A DNA stretch of 64,000 nucleotides from Siniperca chuatsi (GCF_020085105.1 NC_058057.1:21193860-21257859), one strand, 5' to 3'. Positions 11,269-23,946 are shown, counted from the first letter of the stretch. Made by a program: numbers and translations. The notes: generated by a model not told the origin, from the letters alone.

Positions 11269-14200
11269 ATGGCAGCTGGTAAGCATGTCCGGCAACGGGA
11301 AGTCTTTAAGGTCAACCAGAATAAATCCAATGGCTTTCTGCGATCCTGCCTGCATCTTTCTGCTGAAAAGAACATGAAGCAGGTATGGAGATATGAAAGC
11401 AAATTGTAAATAATTGTCCTGTTGTCTGTTTAAATCCTGGTGACTGTGAAGTACAGTTCAGTGGTATTGTAGCAGTAGAGATTGTAGTAGTGGCCTCATC
11501 CCTTATCCTTTTGTTTTAGGTGGATATTATAAATAAGGAAGAATTAGATAAAGAAAGGTGAGTCTCTGATCCACATTTGTGGGATTCATCTAATTATGAT
11601 CACTCACTCACTGTCTGTGTCCCACAGATCATCCCTCCCAGTCACTGGACCATTAAGGCACCTTTCCATAACCATTATCACCATGTCTGTGGCTTTTGAA
11701 TTTTATGGTTTTCCCAACTATGACAGTTTTGCATTTGGTCCATGTCGACTTTCCTCTTGGCAGATTTCAAGTCCATTACGGAGTACACAGCCCAGGCAAA
11801 GCGAAGCGATTGTCATCTTTCAAGAGAAAGGGTTGTCCAGTGGTGGAGGTGGGCTTAAAGCTGCACCGCAAAACATCAGATGTAGACCGTGACCGTGTCC
11901 GCGGCATGGCCAACAAAGAAAATGAGCTGACGTGCTCTGATGATGTGCGGGGCATGCACTACAATGACAACTGCGGGCTCCCTGTGAACTCTGCAGAGGC
12001 CTCCAAGATGGCAGGGGCCAGCTCCAAGTACGGAGACCTTACTGAGGTGAGACTCACAGTTAAAACTATTGCTCTGTTGTGGTAAAAACTAAATCATTTT
12101 AATTCTGTGTTGGGGTTGATCAAATTTGCAGCATTGTTGGAGACTGAATTCCCTTTGTGCATTGTTTGTCTTCACGTACAGTTATCAAAGGACCATGAAG
12201 CTATGAATCACATCCTTTTCGGAAGGAATCTGCGACTAAAAGTAGCCCAAACACTATGGCGAAGAAATGCCAGTGAATTAGTGGCCTACCTAATAAGGTA
12301 AAACAGTGACAGCTGCATTTTGGTCGTTTGTGTTAATTCCTCAATTACATAACATGCTGCATCTTAAAACATTTTTTGGTTTCCCAGAATTCAAGACACA
12401 GGGGTGCTGCTTGACTGCTTACCTGTCTTAACAAACAAGTGAGTCTCATCTGGGTGTTTCGCATTTTTGCTTTTTAATGATTTGGCTTCACCTGTGATGA
12501 CTGGACTGCATGATACTGCAGACCTAAGATCATGTAGCATCATTAGGGCCGCAACTATCCGTTTTTTGTATCAATGAATCCATCTGTTCTGTGAAATCTG
12601 TTATTCGCTGAAACCAATTCCCCCGTAAGGCAAACAAGCTAAAAGCAAAAATAAACTGACTGAATGGGAAGAATAAGATAACCAATAATTCATGCACACT
12701 TGTTAGTTAATCTATAATAATTAATAATCTACAGGATGCATCCTCAGTCCTGTAACTCTCTGACAGCTCATGTTGATGTTTAATATTGGTGCATTTTTTA
12801 TCTTTGTCATCCAGTGACCTTCATTGTGCCCACATTACTGATTATCTGCTCACTTTCTTTCTTTCGTCTTGTGTTTTCTTGTTTCTCGTCAGCCTTCAAA
12901 CCGAAGCACCATGTTTGTCACTTGGCTGCTGCGTTGACCTCATGCCCCAAGTGAAAGTGATTCTTGCCAGTAAATATGAAGAGTAAGTGTCACTGAGGAA
13001 TTGCATACATGTTTAATGATCTCAGTACTTTTTTAGATATGATGTCAAAGAGAGGCAGAGTTAAAGGCAATTGGATTTGCTGTTTTAGTCTGGAACACGA
13101 TTCTCCACTCATCCAAGAAGCTTCAGCCAGTCTGATGAATAACTAATGAACTCAAGTGAGAACTGATGAAGCCTCTTGGATGAGTACTGAAATGTCTTTG
13201 ACTTAGCACTTGAATCTTATGACTTAGATGAAAGAGAAGTATGATTTAATCAACTTGTCTGCTTTAAACTCATCTTTTTTAAAATCTTATTTATTTATTT
13301 TACAGACACATAACGGTGGGTTTGCACTGGGTTCAATCCGTCATCAGAAAATGGTGGCCAGAACTTTCTAAGAATGAGAAAAGACTGCGGGACAGTCGTT
13401 CAGAAGACAGGTGGGCTGCGCATGCTTAAATACAACCTAGTAGTCCCTCTGTGACACAACCGAGACTTAAAGGGTAGTTACAGCTGTTTTCAAACTTGGT
13501 CTCATTTTCAGAGGTTTTGATTCTGTACAAATCTTAACCGTACAACCAACGTACAATATTTCACTGGAAATTGAAACTGAACAGGAGAAGCTCAGTTGAC
13601 ACCAAAATGTAATGCGTCAAAGTCAGTTGTCACTTTGTTTATTTGTTTATTCAGATCCTCATTAACTACTGTCAAGCCGGATATGCTTGCATGTTGGTTG
13701 TGTTACTGCAATACATGACTTCAGAACAGAGTTTCAGCTGTTTGTTTCTAGTTAGAGCTCGTGGCTGATGATAGTGCTGCTGAGTTTACCGTGCCCTTCT
13801 TTTGAGTTTCTAAATCAAAGTTTTCAACAACTTATGTGAAAAGATAGTCATGTACATTTCTGACTGCAGTTGTGGACGTGTAGCCAAGGGGGGGGGGGGC
13901 TCTTAGCAGGGAGGGAGGGTGTGTTTGGGTTTCTACAGTGACTGATTGGAGTCATGTGTGCACTCACCACACACTGAAATAGTAATGTTTGTATGTTTAT
14001 TGCAGGAATATTGAAGTCATGAAGCAGCGGCTGAAGGACTTATGGAAGGAAGGAGCCCGGTTATGTTTGGTTCCAGGATCTACGGGAGAACTGGCAAAGG
14101 TGACATTATTATAGTACCTATCAGGGGTTTTTTCATGAAGCAAGAGCTGTAAAATATTTGTCAGGACTGGGAAAGTTACGGAAAATGGTTTTCAAATGGC

Positions 14201-14986
14201 ATTTCACAGTCCTTCAAAATATGGATTATTCAAATGTTCTATGTCAAGCTTTGTCGGGGTTACTTGCTTGAAGGTTTAATGAAATGAAAAGTGCTTGTTC
14301 TATTTATTTATTTTTTTTTTTTTCTTAAACTAAAGGATGCCATTTTTCTTCTTGATATGGACAAAACTAAATGAAAACAATTGCAATAGAGCTGAATAAA
14401 CACGTCCTTGTAGATATTTGAAATGAACAATGTGTCACAAAGATATTTGTCACAGAACTGTTTCACCAGATCGTACAGGTGCTGCTCCTGTTTTTTCCAC
14501 CCTCTGTTGATTTTGGGTGGACACAGCCAACCACTCCCATCCTAAACAAAACCTCCAGGTCCACCATAAGCTTACTGTCATAAGCGTTTGTAACATGAGT
14601 TGAGAGTCTGTATTGGGATTGTGGTTCATTTGTTTTCATCTTCACATCCTGTTTCATGGTGAAAAACCATCAAATCGTGAAAGAACCAGTTTTTAAAAGG
14701 AAAATAAATGTACTGATTTGAAGTTTCAAGTATTAGTTGCAGAAAGCCAAATCAACATCCCCTTTTTATAGTCAGTAATTAAGTAATCCACTATGTTGTG
14801 ATGTGTATAATGCGGACATTTAATAGCAGAAATGTCTGTTTTGAACTGTGATTTATTTGTTGATAATATGTAAAAACAAAGATTATTTTAAATGTATGAC
14901 TGTTCCACTGGCTGTGACGACAACTAACGTGTTATCTTCACTTCATGTTGCAGGCCATCGAGGCTTATCTATCACAGCTGCCCTAA
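11269..14986 (+). CDS. KATNBL1: Katanin regulatory subunit B1-like 1 (KATNBL1), nine coding exons
   Basis: Coding exons: 11269-11382, 11520-11557, 11764-12046, 12182-12297, 12388-12438, 12893-12982, 13306-13410, 14006-14099, 14954-14986. All junctions are GT/AG and the phases fit, giving 307 residues, close to the roughly 304 of the human protein. Residues 1-98 are basic and poorly conserved, with a KAKR/KRK cluster at 63-73 that could be a nuclear signal. MANKENEL at 99-106 is the conserved block seen in the human protein. Residues about 146-307 form the con80 domain ([39 protein letters not shown]), which in the katanin p80 family binds the p60 ATPase and controls microtubule severing; the human protein is nuclear and moves to spindle poles. 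The first-exon start is the least certain part: the ATG at 11269 is in frame and gives a human-like length. The next gene downstream is EMC7, same strand. Confidence 0.93.
13107..13185. repeat. Imperfect inverted repeat in a KATNBL1 intron
   Basis: ACTCATCCAAGAAGCTTCAG at 13107-13126 pairs with CTGATGAAGCCTCTTGGATGAGT at 13163-13185, with one mismatch and a 3-base bulge. The surrounding GAAATGTCTT phrase is typical of a fish palindromic repeat. It lies between coding exons 6 and 7. Confidence 0.65.
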
Positions 14987-15529
14987 CAGTTGTCTATGTA
15001 GCACTCTGAGGATGTGACCACTACTGCCGGATCACGGCTGTGTGTTGAACTGATAATGATGCCAGAGAAATGGACTGGTTCCTTCTGCCACTTAAACTCA
15101 AACCTCTTACTGGGACTGAACTTGACAATTCAGACAACTCCCTCAGTTAGAGCTGGAGACTCTTTAAAGGAGGGCTGAGACAGCCTTTCTGCAAAAAAAC
15201 AGCAAATGACTGCTTCACATTGAAGTGGACCGTCTTGTGAAAGGGCATATTTAGTGGACCTCCATGAGACTGGGTGTAACGTCGCTCTATGAAGTGCCAA
15301 GCTCTTTGTCTCTCACTACACCACTCTTTGCCATTGAATGCAAATGCACTTGTGGATGTAATGAATGCTCCGCTGTTTTTCATGTTTTGCGTCTGGGTTC
15401 TCTGGAATCAGGAACTTGAATCTGCAACAGTCTTAAGTTATTAGAGCTCCTTTTGTTTTCATTTTTGCCTCTTCATATGACAGTTGCCTGTATAATGTAA
15501 AAACAAGTGATTCTTTTAATCTTCTTTTA

Positions 15530-15535
15530 AATAAA
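15530..15535 (+). other. KATNBL1: Poly(A) signal AATAAA of KATNBL1
   Basis: First canonical AATAAA downstream of the KATNBL1 stop codon, in TTTTAAATAAATTTG. It implies a 3' UTR of about 0.55 kb. Cleavage site inferred. Confidence 0.7.
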
Positions 15536-15559
15536 TTTGAAGAAAATCAAATTTGTTCT

Positions 15560-16120
15560 TTTTATTGTTATAGAGGGGAGGGGAGGCTCAGACAGACATT
15601 TTTAAATATTAGGATAAATTTGGGTAAATAAAACAGTTATGTTATCCAAAGTGGCCAAACAAGTTTTGGTTGGTGTATTTTTTTTTCATCAAAACTTTAT
15701 TAATCAAAATAAGTTTTCATTTTCTGTTTATCATCATAAGTGTTAAATGGTGTAAATGGAAAGCGAGGATAGGACAAGAACGGTAAAGGAGACAAAAATA
15801 AATACAATAAAAAGGTAGATTATATTTTTCAAATACTCATAGTGGAACATTTAATTTTGGCTATACTTTTTTTTTTAATAGATGTAACTTTAGAGAGTTT
15901 ATCAAATATGTGAAGGAAAAAATTAATGAATTTAAATGTAATTAAAATCATAACATTTGATCATTTCATAAAATACATATGGGGTCTTGACATTCAAAAT
16001 ACATAGTATGACATATTTAACTGAAAGCTTTAAATGGTGTTTAAAAATGTAAGCTTAACAAAAAGTACTGTACATCAATAGAAACGAAGTGTGATTGTCG
16101 GTTTGTACAATAAAGTTTTT
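15560..16120. other. KATNBL1-EMC7 intergenic spacer
   Basis: AT-rich spacer with T and A runs and no recognisable repeat or gene. It includes the upstream region of EMC7. Confidence 0.5.
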
Positions 16121-16127
16121 TTTTAAG

Positions 16128-16135
16128 TGACGTCA
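16128..16135. promoter_or_regulatory. Perfect CRE/ATF palindrome TGACGTCA upstream of EMC7
   Basis: The 8-bp palindrome lies about 125 bp before the EMC7 start codon, in AAGTGACGTCATTTTCC. Consensus CREB/ATF sites at this distance are frequent in promoters of housekeeping genes. Binding is inferred from the sequence match only. Confidence 0.5.
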
Positions 16136-16260
16136 TTTTCCGCAGAGACAGCTGATGTGCTGATTCTTCTGCTCCGTGTCCAAACGGTTCTTGAATACAT
16201 ATTGACGCACATACAGTTAGACCTTATTTTAATTTGATTTAAAAAAAGAAAATAGACAAC

Positions 16261-19098
16261 ATGTTGTGCAGGGAAAGAGTTCAGCTGCTGTGGGTTTTTA
16301 TGCAGGTTGCGCTCGTTGTGGCGTGGTGTTTCACTGACATGGAAACGGGGCCTGGCGCAGGTGTATCGACACAGCCGAACGGAGATCGGTTCAAAATCGA
16401 GGGAAGAGCGATAGTTCCGGGGATGAAAACACAAGACTGGGTCTCCACGGCCAGAATCCTAGTGGAAGGTGAAGAATACGTGGGATTTGTGAGGTAAGAA
16501 ACAGCCACAGTTATACCCTATACCCCCTAGCTAGTTAGCCTGTTAGCGATGCTACGTAGCATTAGCATAGCCAGCTAGCCCAAACGGTTGCCTGTAAGTG
16601 CTTAACGTTACTGCTGGTGACCGCACGGCAGCTGCTGTTGGCAGATGGCAGGTCCCAGCTGTCCGACCTAATTTACAGCTTAATAATTGTGGATGTAACT
16701 CATGCCAACCGGTACAACAACATGGCTATTTCATTATTACTTACATGTCACTGAACTTAATTTCATTATGAGCTCAGCCAGGCCTTCCGGTCTCGCAGAA
16801 GCTGTAACCAAAACAAACCTTGGCCACAAGAGAAGTGTCTGTTGTTGCAGTCTTACAACCACTGATGTATAGCTAGCTTAGTAGGACCTTTAAATCAAAG
16901 GCTTCCCACACAACACCATAAGCATTCACTGTGTATTAGTTTTATACAACTAGTTATGGTATATGATATGAATTTGTCTGAGATACAAATTACAAAAGTA
17001 CAAATTTTAAGGTGTTTGAACTCTTCCTACTCAGACAGGTTTTCCCTTCAAGGGTTACTGTGAAATTCTTGTGAATATTTGCCATGAAGGAACATGATTC
17101 ATATTTTAAGTTGTAAAACAGTCTTATAGCATTATTATACTATATAATGGGGTAACCATATAGATGTTCCACTTGAGTGTTACTTGACAGTGATTTTTAG
17201 GAGATGGCTGGTCCTCTTTCCTAAGGCCGAGCCTCAACAGTTAACCAAGATGAAACACACTCAGTTGCTAATTTATAATTTACACCTGTCTAAATCTAAT
17301 GCAGTTATATTGCATTTTACTGAGAGGTGTTTCTAATGTTTAGTCCACCTTCATCGCTGTAAATGGGGTGGACAAAACAGACACATTTTAAGTTAATTTT
17401 ATTTATATAGACAAATATCACAAATTTGGGGCTTTATAATCTGTACAGCATACAACACCCTCTGTCGTTAGACAGGACAAACCCCCAAAAAAACCTCCAT
17501 AAACAGGGAAAAAATGTAAGACACTTCAGGAAGAGCAGCAGAGGAGAGTTCCCCAATAGATGTCATGTGTACAGATTAAACTAACTTTGTAAAATTACAG
17601 TATGGACAATCAGGATGACAATATTATAGATGGATACATTTCACAGTATAATGCAGTTTAATTCAACAACTGTACAAACTACAGCCTCCAAAATGTCCAT
17701 GAAGTTTAATCAACACCTCTCTCTCCCTAACCCTAATAAACATGCGCAGTCTTGACAAAATCCAATTCTTGTTACAGAACTGATGGAAGTTTTGCTGTGA
17801 ATGACGTCCCTTCAGGATCCTACGTTGTGGAAGTTGTCACCCCTAACCATAGATTTGAACCAGTACGTGTTGATATCACATCCAAAGGCAAAATGAGGTA
17901 AGACCTTACTAACAGTGAGAAGACAAAAAAGGAACACGCAAATGTTTCATATTGGTAGTGTCAGCCTTGTATATTCTTTAGAGGCAACTCTAACCCACTA
18001 AAGTAACCATGTGACATTTCACAGGGCGCGTCTTGTAAACTACATCAAGACTTCAGAAGTAATTCGCCAGCCATATCCTCTTCAAATTCGGGCTAATGGC
18101 CCTCAGAGCTATTTCATGAAGAGAGAAACCTGGGGCTGGACAGACTTCCTCATGAACCCAATGGTAAAAAATAAATAGAAGATGTTGCACTGAACTTGCC
18201 GAGTCATTTGGATTAGGAAATGCAGGGACAAAAATGTGTCATTGTTTTCTGTGCTGTGCATTTCATTACCAATTAACAACCTCACCTTGAGTTGTTTTTT
18301 GTTTTGTTTTTTTGTTGTTGTACTTACTGGTAAAGAAAAGTTGGTCAAATATAGGGCTGCACAAATTAATTGAAATATTATCAAAATCGCAATATGGCCA
18401 AGTGCAATATCCAAATCGCAGAAGCTGCAATTTTTTAATAAAGGTCAAATGTGTGACAAAACAGCATTATAATGAAGTACTGTAGCGCTGCAGAGATGCC
18501 CTGGACTACAGATCTTGTTCTCCAGATGTAAGAAAAGATGTTTGTTTGGTACAGACCTCAACAAATGTCCCATCATAGTTCTTGTGCTTCTGGCTCTCTT
18601 GTTTAAAGTTACTGTCTTTGTTGCTCCTGCAGGTTATGATGATGGTTCTGCCCCTTCTGATCATTGTTCTGCTGCCAAAGGTGGTCAACACCAATGACCC
18701 AGAGATGAGAAAGGTAAAGAATCCTTAATATCCTTAAAGTGTTATTTCAGAAATACTGTACGTATGCGTACATAAACGATATCCTGTCCTTGCCTTATCT
18801 CAAAATGTGAGCATATCATAACTGTGGGAAATGTCAATGAAATCGATTTTTGTGATGGGTTTGAGTCTGTCTTTGTTGTCTGATGTTTTGAGTCAGCCTT
18901 TCGTGTCTCAATCTATAGCTGTTTTCGTTTCACTGCTGTCCTTTACAGGAAATGGAGCAGTCCATGAACATGCTGAACCCAAACCCTGAGCTTCCAGACG
19001 TCTCCGAGCTCATGACCAAGCTCTTCTCTGGCTCCAAGGGCTCCAGCAAGGCAGGTGGCAGCAGCAAGGGCACCAGGCCGGCTGTCAAGAGGAGGTAG
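16261..19098 (+). CDS. EMC7: ER membrane protein complex subunit 7 (EMC7), five exons
   Basis: Exons: 16261-16493, 17778-17897, 18025-18163, 18633-18713, 18949-19098. All boundaries are GT/AG and the phases fit, giving 240 residues (human about 242). Residues 8-23 are a hydrophobic signal peptide ([16 protein letters not shown]). Residues about 40-150 form the lumenal beta-sandwich domain of the DUF2012 family ([42 protein letters not shown]). Residues 163-182 are the single membrane helix ([18 protein letters not shown]). The cytosolic tail carries the conserved [13 protein letters not shown] segment and a basic, Ser/Gly-rich end closing in KRR. EMC7 is a subunit of the EMC, which inserts tail-anchored and multipass proteins into the ER membrane. 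Intron 2 and intron 3 contain repeats. No anomalies are seen. Confidence 0.97.
16525..16615. promoter_or_regulatory. TAGC/GCTA-rich cluster in EMC7 intron 1
   Basis: Within about 90 bp downstream of exon 1 there are repeated CTAGCTAG, GTTAGC, GCTACGTAGC and CATTAGCATAGC words, and TTAACGTTAC shortly after. A similar cluster follows the presumed first exon of KATNBL1. Regulatory function is a guess. Confidence 0.3.
17390..17650. repeat. Dispersed teleost repeat in EMC7 intron 1
   Basis: Begins TTTATTTATATAGACAAATATCACAAATTTGGGGC and continues through CTGTACAGCATACAACACCC, a CCCCCAAAAAAACC run, AACAGGGAAAAAATG and AGGAAGAGCAGCAGAGGAG. I recognise this order from a widespread fish repeat. It is non-coding. 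Confidence 0.6.
18352..18578 (+). mobile_element. MITE-like repeat, 3'-truncated copy in EMC7 intron 3
   Basis: Begins TAGGGCTGCACAAATTAATT and matches the first about 225 bases of the complete copy at 41639-42005 with few differences, including the shared GTAGCGCTGCAGAGATGCCC and ACAGATCTTGTTCTCCAGATG (here) blocks. The right end with the inverted GCAGCCCTA terminus is missing. Confidence 0.75.
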
Positions 19099-19540
19099 TA
19101 CTGTACATGCGCCCTCAATCTGCCTAAAGAAGCTTGAGCTATGCCATGGAAGCAAGATTTTTAAGCGTCATTTTTTTCCTCTGGGTCTATTGTACAGTTT
19201 TCTTTATTAATAGATGTTTTGAGCACATCTTGATTTCTAATTTGCTTTTGGAAACTGAGAAAAAATAAGATTTTTTTTCATACTGCACTGATAGACATTT
19301 CTTAAACCCTGCAAAAACTGTTCATTTGCTCTATACTTTCTACATGTGGCTCTACTTCTCATCAACCTTTTCTGTGCTAACCCTCCGGTGTGCATTTTTC
19401 CACTGCTGCTAGTTCCACTACCTGAAAGAGAACATATATATATACAGAGACTTTCTTGTTTTTTCCGATTTCAGTAATATGACTGAATGAAGATGAATTG
19501 AATTTTAAGACTGATAAATTCTTATTTAAAAGCCTAGATA

Positions 19541-19790
19541 AATAAATTGAAATCGTATAAAACAACTGTGTTTTTATTTCAGACCATCTTATTTGTTTGA
19601 GAGTGAACACATAGTCTTCTCATTTTTTGAATTATTGTGTGCCGTACTGTATGGTCAGAATTCAGATACTCTACATTACGTGCCTAAGGTGTATAAATTA
19701 AAATGGTAATCATTGGCAGTTCAAAGGATGAAAGAGCTGTGTGGTTGCTTTCAAGATCTCTAGAGTGTAACATGCTTAACTTTTAATAAA
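19541..19790 (+). other. EMC7: Poly(A) signals of EMC7
   Basis: Two canonical AATAAA hexamers follow the EMC7 stop, at 19541-19546 and 19785-19790 (TTTTAATAAAGCGG). Either could end the transcript, giving a 3' UTR of roughly 0.45 or 0.7 kb. Confidence 0.55.
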
Positions 19791-19959
19791 GCGGACAGTA
19801 AAGTCCATATTAAAGTTACAATAAAACGTGTTTGTGATAAATGTCCTCAGTTCTTAAGTCACTCAGTTGTTGATAGCACAGATATAATGACGAATAACTA
19901 TTCAATAATAACATTTGACAAAGCAATCTCAACTCCAAGTCTAGTTTCTAGCTTTTTCC

Positions 19960-20110
19960 AGAGCTTTCAGCATATCACATGGTCTTCATCGGCGAAGGGA
20001 TCTGTTGACATTGACCACAGATTAATCTCCATGACAACTGAGCAAACTCCATCCGCTGATGAAGACCATGTAATATGGTTGAAATCTCAGGAAGAAGCTA
20101 GCAAGTGGAC
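19960..20110. repeat. Palindromic dispersed repeat
   Basis: ATCACATGGTCTTCATCGGCG at the left is mirrored by CCGCTGATGAAGACCATGTAAT at the right, with about 65 bases between, so the segment can fold. A fragment with the same CTGCTGATGAAGATCATGTG word lies near 34260-34300. Confidence 0.65.
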
Positions 20111-23100
20111 TTTCAGTTGGGATTTTAGTAATTTTTTTCTATTTCAAAGGTTAAGAATGAACTTTGATGCTTTAAAATGGTTCCCAACCTAGATAAATCT
20201 GAGTGGTTACAAGATAATTAAAGGGATGAGAAAGACAGAAAATGTGTCACCTCTTCAGGCCTCTAAAAATCCTTTAAATCAAACAATATGAGAAATCACT
20301 TTTGGGTTGAACTGCTCACAACTGATGTCCCCAGTAAGACCGTGTTCAGAGAGACATCAGCCCTGTCAGTCTGAAGACAGTGTAGAGCGCACACATCCAA
20401 AAAACCTACAGGTGCTGGTTTAAAAAGACAAACTGTAGGCAGAAGTCAAAGGATCTGCAGGCTGTGCTGATAGCTCAATAGATTTAATTTGACCAGTAAA
20501 CATTTCGACCTAACAGATCTTCATCAGGCACACTAAGGCCCTAACCTGTGGGAAGTTTGGGAACCACTGCTTGAAGCGATAATCCTGGCAATTATAGTTT
20601 TCTTATGGAGAACAAATCCCACGAGGAGACAAAAACTAACAACGTTAGTATGTCTCTCAATATTTCTGACTTCATCAGCCCCAAGCCCATTCGATATGAT
20701 GAAGATGTAAATCTTTAAAAAAAAAAAAAAAAAAAAGGTCATGAATATATACTTTAATTTTTTTTTTTAAAAAGTTAAATAATTTACTAAAACAGCTGGG
20801 GACTGTAGTTTTTAGCAAATACTACTCAAACAGGAGGAAATAGTGTTTGTGGGATTGACTCAAAACAAACTACAGTGCCCACGTTCCTTGTAATGAAGGA
20901 ACATGTCACCCAGTGGAACAGTGTGCTTTCTTCTTGAGTTTTTAACAGCTTTTGGACAACAACGGAGGTTTATGACACAGAGGAATAAGGTATATCAAGC
21001 TTTGGCTACACAGATAATGCTTGTTCGTAGGATCAATGCGTTGTCGGTTTTTTGTTTTTCATGGTTTTTGTTGACAATAATAAAAATATAGAATATCACC
21101 AGACTTCTCCTTTAATAATATAATTGCATCAGACTGTTGTAATGCAGAACATCTGCACTAACATGGAGCCTTTGGACCTGTGAGACCTCTGGGAAGTCTA
21201 GAACTATCAATCATGCTATTTGTACGTATTATCCATTTATCCATGGTGTGTTAGTTTTATTAGTCAACTGTTGGAGCAGGCAATGATTTGCATCATTTCA
21301 AGTACAAACCAAATCAGATCAGATTCAACACATTTGATGTTGAAAATGTTCATGCTGACAAAAGTATAATTCTGCCTTTGAGTTTGTATTTCACTGTTCA
21401 TAATCAGTACACACTTTCACAAAACTGCACAGACTGACAAAGAGCACAGATTCATTCACAAAACACTTTGGCCTCTGAGTAGAACAAAAGGCACAGAGTT
21501 TAGGGAGATAACATTTGACATTACATCATTAATAGACATATAAGTGCAATAATTTACAACAACACTCGTCCATCAGAGAGAAGTTGCTTCAAATGCCATG
21601 TGTCAAGTGTTTTTTTTTTTGTTTGTTTTGTTTTTTACAGTTATATGAATATTAACAGGAATAGATGTGTGATCCATAAACAATCTCATATTACATTTTC
21701 ATTTTACAACTGTGAAACTAAATGCAGCTGTAAATGCCCAGAAATGTACAGAGTAGCCCTTGAACACAAGATCAAATATTGATTTCAAGAGCCAAGATAG
21801 AAAACAAAAGAGAAAACATTCACCAAACACTGATATACACTAAGCAATTTACCTTTACCATTTGTGAGGTGTACAATCCAACAGTATCAGTGAAATATGT
21901 TCTTTATACTATACGTTACTTTAAAATGTGTAAGCCTACAATATGTCCTTTATATACAGTGCAAGTGAGCAATAGTATAAAAGAGGATTATATGAGGTTT
22001 AAAGGACAGGTTCAGAGTTTTTACTCACATGTTCACACAGTACGTATGTTGAAAAGCACGTTGTTATTAGTCCCTGTAATCATTCCTCCTGTCCACATCG
22101 GGCCAGATCCTTCATAGCGGGACTCCAACGTAAGAGAGTGGGGACAAAATCATATTATAAATTTCAGTCAAAGCTAATAAAAGGCTTCAGCAGTCGAAAT
22201 CAAGCAGGTATCTTACAAATTTGCAGTGTTTTTAGTATGAAATTACCTTTTTGGTTTACTATCCCTTCAGATATCCTGAAATTTACAACACAGGTGAAAG
22301 GTGTAAGATAATTCAACTCAAACTGCTTACATAGAGTTTATTTGACACCATGTGGATTAAAGAAAATTAACCAAACTAAATTAGAAATGTGCTGCATGGC
22401 TGTGGTGAGGTTGGTACACTCATGCACATGTCATGGCTTTTCCCTGATGTGAAGACATTCTTGAAGAATGCAATTGATTACCTGTCATCAGTGTTAATTA
22501 TACAGATTGCCTTCTCCAGCCATGTGTTTACTCGGAAAACAACTTGGGAAAGCAAAAGCAAACACGGTGCCTTATTACATCTGTATTTCTGCCAGTAAAA
22601 TGGACATATTATATATATTTCTATTGATGTTGAACATCTTTGATTCTATGTTTTAAAACAATAAAACATGAAAACTTACGAGGGCGGTGAATACTTTTAA
22701 TATGCTCTGTTGACATTTGACTTATTGGCAATGAAGCTAGCAGCTTGTACCCTCCAACAAAACCATACTGGACCAAATAAATTATGAACACATTATTTGA
22801 TGTAGGAAGAACAATGTGGACATTTTATCCTGTTAGATATGTTGATAAGTTATGTTCTGTTGTCATGTCATGGTTTGTCACTTATTGTCTGTGAAAATCA
22901 GGGGGGGGGGGAAGGCAGCTGATCTTTAAAGATCCCCTCCAGACATAAAAATACTCTGCTTTGAATAATAATTTGTATCGGATATGATTTTTTTCCACAA
23001 AAAAGTTAATTTACCTGGTTAAAAATTCATAAAATTACATTTACTCCTTCTCCCAAAATCTGTAGATTTTGTCCCCCATCTCTTACATTGGAGTCATGTT

Positions 23101-23190
23101 ACTGTAGGAAGAAATCACCTTACCACCAGTATGGAGAGGAGGAATGATTACAGCGACCAATAACTCTTTCAACGTACAGATTGGCATGTG
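20111..23190. other. EMC7-CHRM5 intergenic spacer without a gene
   Basis: AT-rich DNA with A and T runs (for example 20718-20737 and about 20758-20770) and a 10-base G run near 22903. Open frames of 60-112 codons occur but none resembles a known protein. The 3' UTR of CHRM5 should extend into the right part, but I cannot place its end. Confidence 0.5.
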
Positions 23191-23194
23191 AGTG

Positions 23195-23685
23195 TTGTAT
23201 TAAAAGAGTACTCCACCGATTTAGCATTGCACATCTATAACATTGTTGGACTCATGATGGACAGTTTCAAAATCGATGCAGCAGAATCAGAGATATCGTC
23301 TTTTTTTATTCCACACATTCTTCTTCCTTGTCAAAACCTGGCACCTACATTTCCCACAATGCAACTCGACCATTGATAGTCCAGTTGGAGATTAGGTTGC
23401 TAGCTAATGAAGCCTGGAGCCACTAGCCTCAAACAGAGATCAGGAGCGGGCTACAGAGGTCTGGTAAACTCACTTCTTCCTAGCTCCACACCCCCAGATT
23501 ATTTTCTTTTTCAAACAACCGACGCTGACTCAGGTGACATCACTTGGGGCAATTTATCAGACTTCACACAGCTCCCTCTGGAGCCACGAAAGGCTTAATA
23601 CACCTTTTTCACACATGCAGTAGCACTTCCCAATACCTGTAAACAGACTTTGATGTGTAAAATCAGTGGAGTTCCCCTTTAAGAT
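23195..23685 (+). repeat. Dispersed repeat shared with 61590-61985
   Basis: Shares with the second copy the ordered blocks CATTGTTGGACTCATGATGG, ATCGATGCAG, TTCCACACATTCTTCTT, CACAATGCAACTC, CTCACTTCTTCC...CTCCACACCCCC, GACGCTGACTCA and TTTTTCACACATGCAGTAG. It lies 3' of CHRM5 and may be in its transcript in antisense orientation. It is non-coding. Confidence 0.75.
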
Positions 23686-23946
23686 AGCCTTGAAATACTC
23701 TGAACCCATTCTTTAACCTTTAACCTTAGTAAAAATGTTTAGCCACCTTCATGAGATTTTTTTTTCTGTAATAATCTGGAACAGCAGTTCTGCATCAGGC
23801 TCAGCTCATTTTCCAACAACATGTACTTTAACACAAAAATCACATGCAGCACTTCATGCTGAAGATGACCACTGACTAGATTATATATCAAGAAAATCCA
23901 CATGTGGGCAAAAGCAATACGTCTGCTCTACTATTGCAGTTCCACA

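Noticed and set aside
11596..11892. 98-codon frame upstream of KATNBL1 exon 3, with a possible acceptor at 11626-11628
   Set aside because: Splicing there puts KATNBL1 into a frame that stops at 11890-11892. The acceptor at 11762-11763 keeps the frame into the conserved MANKENEL block.
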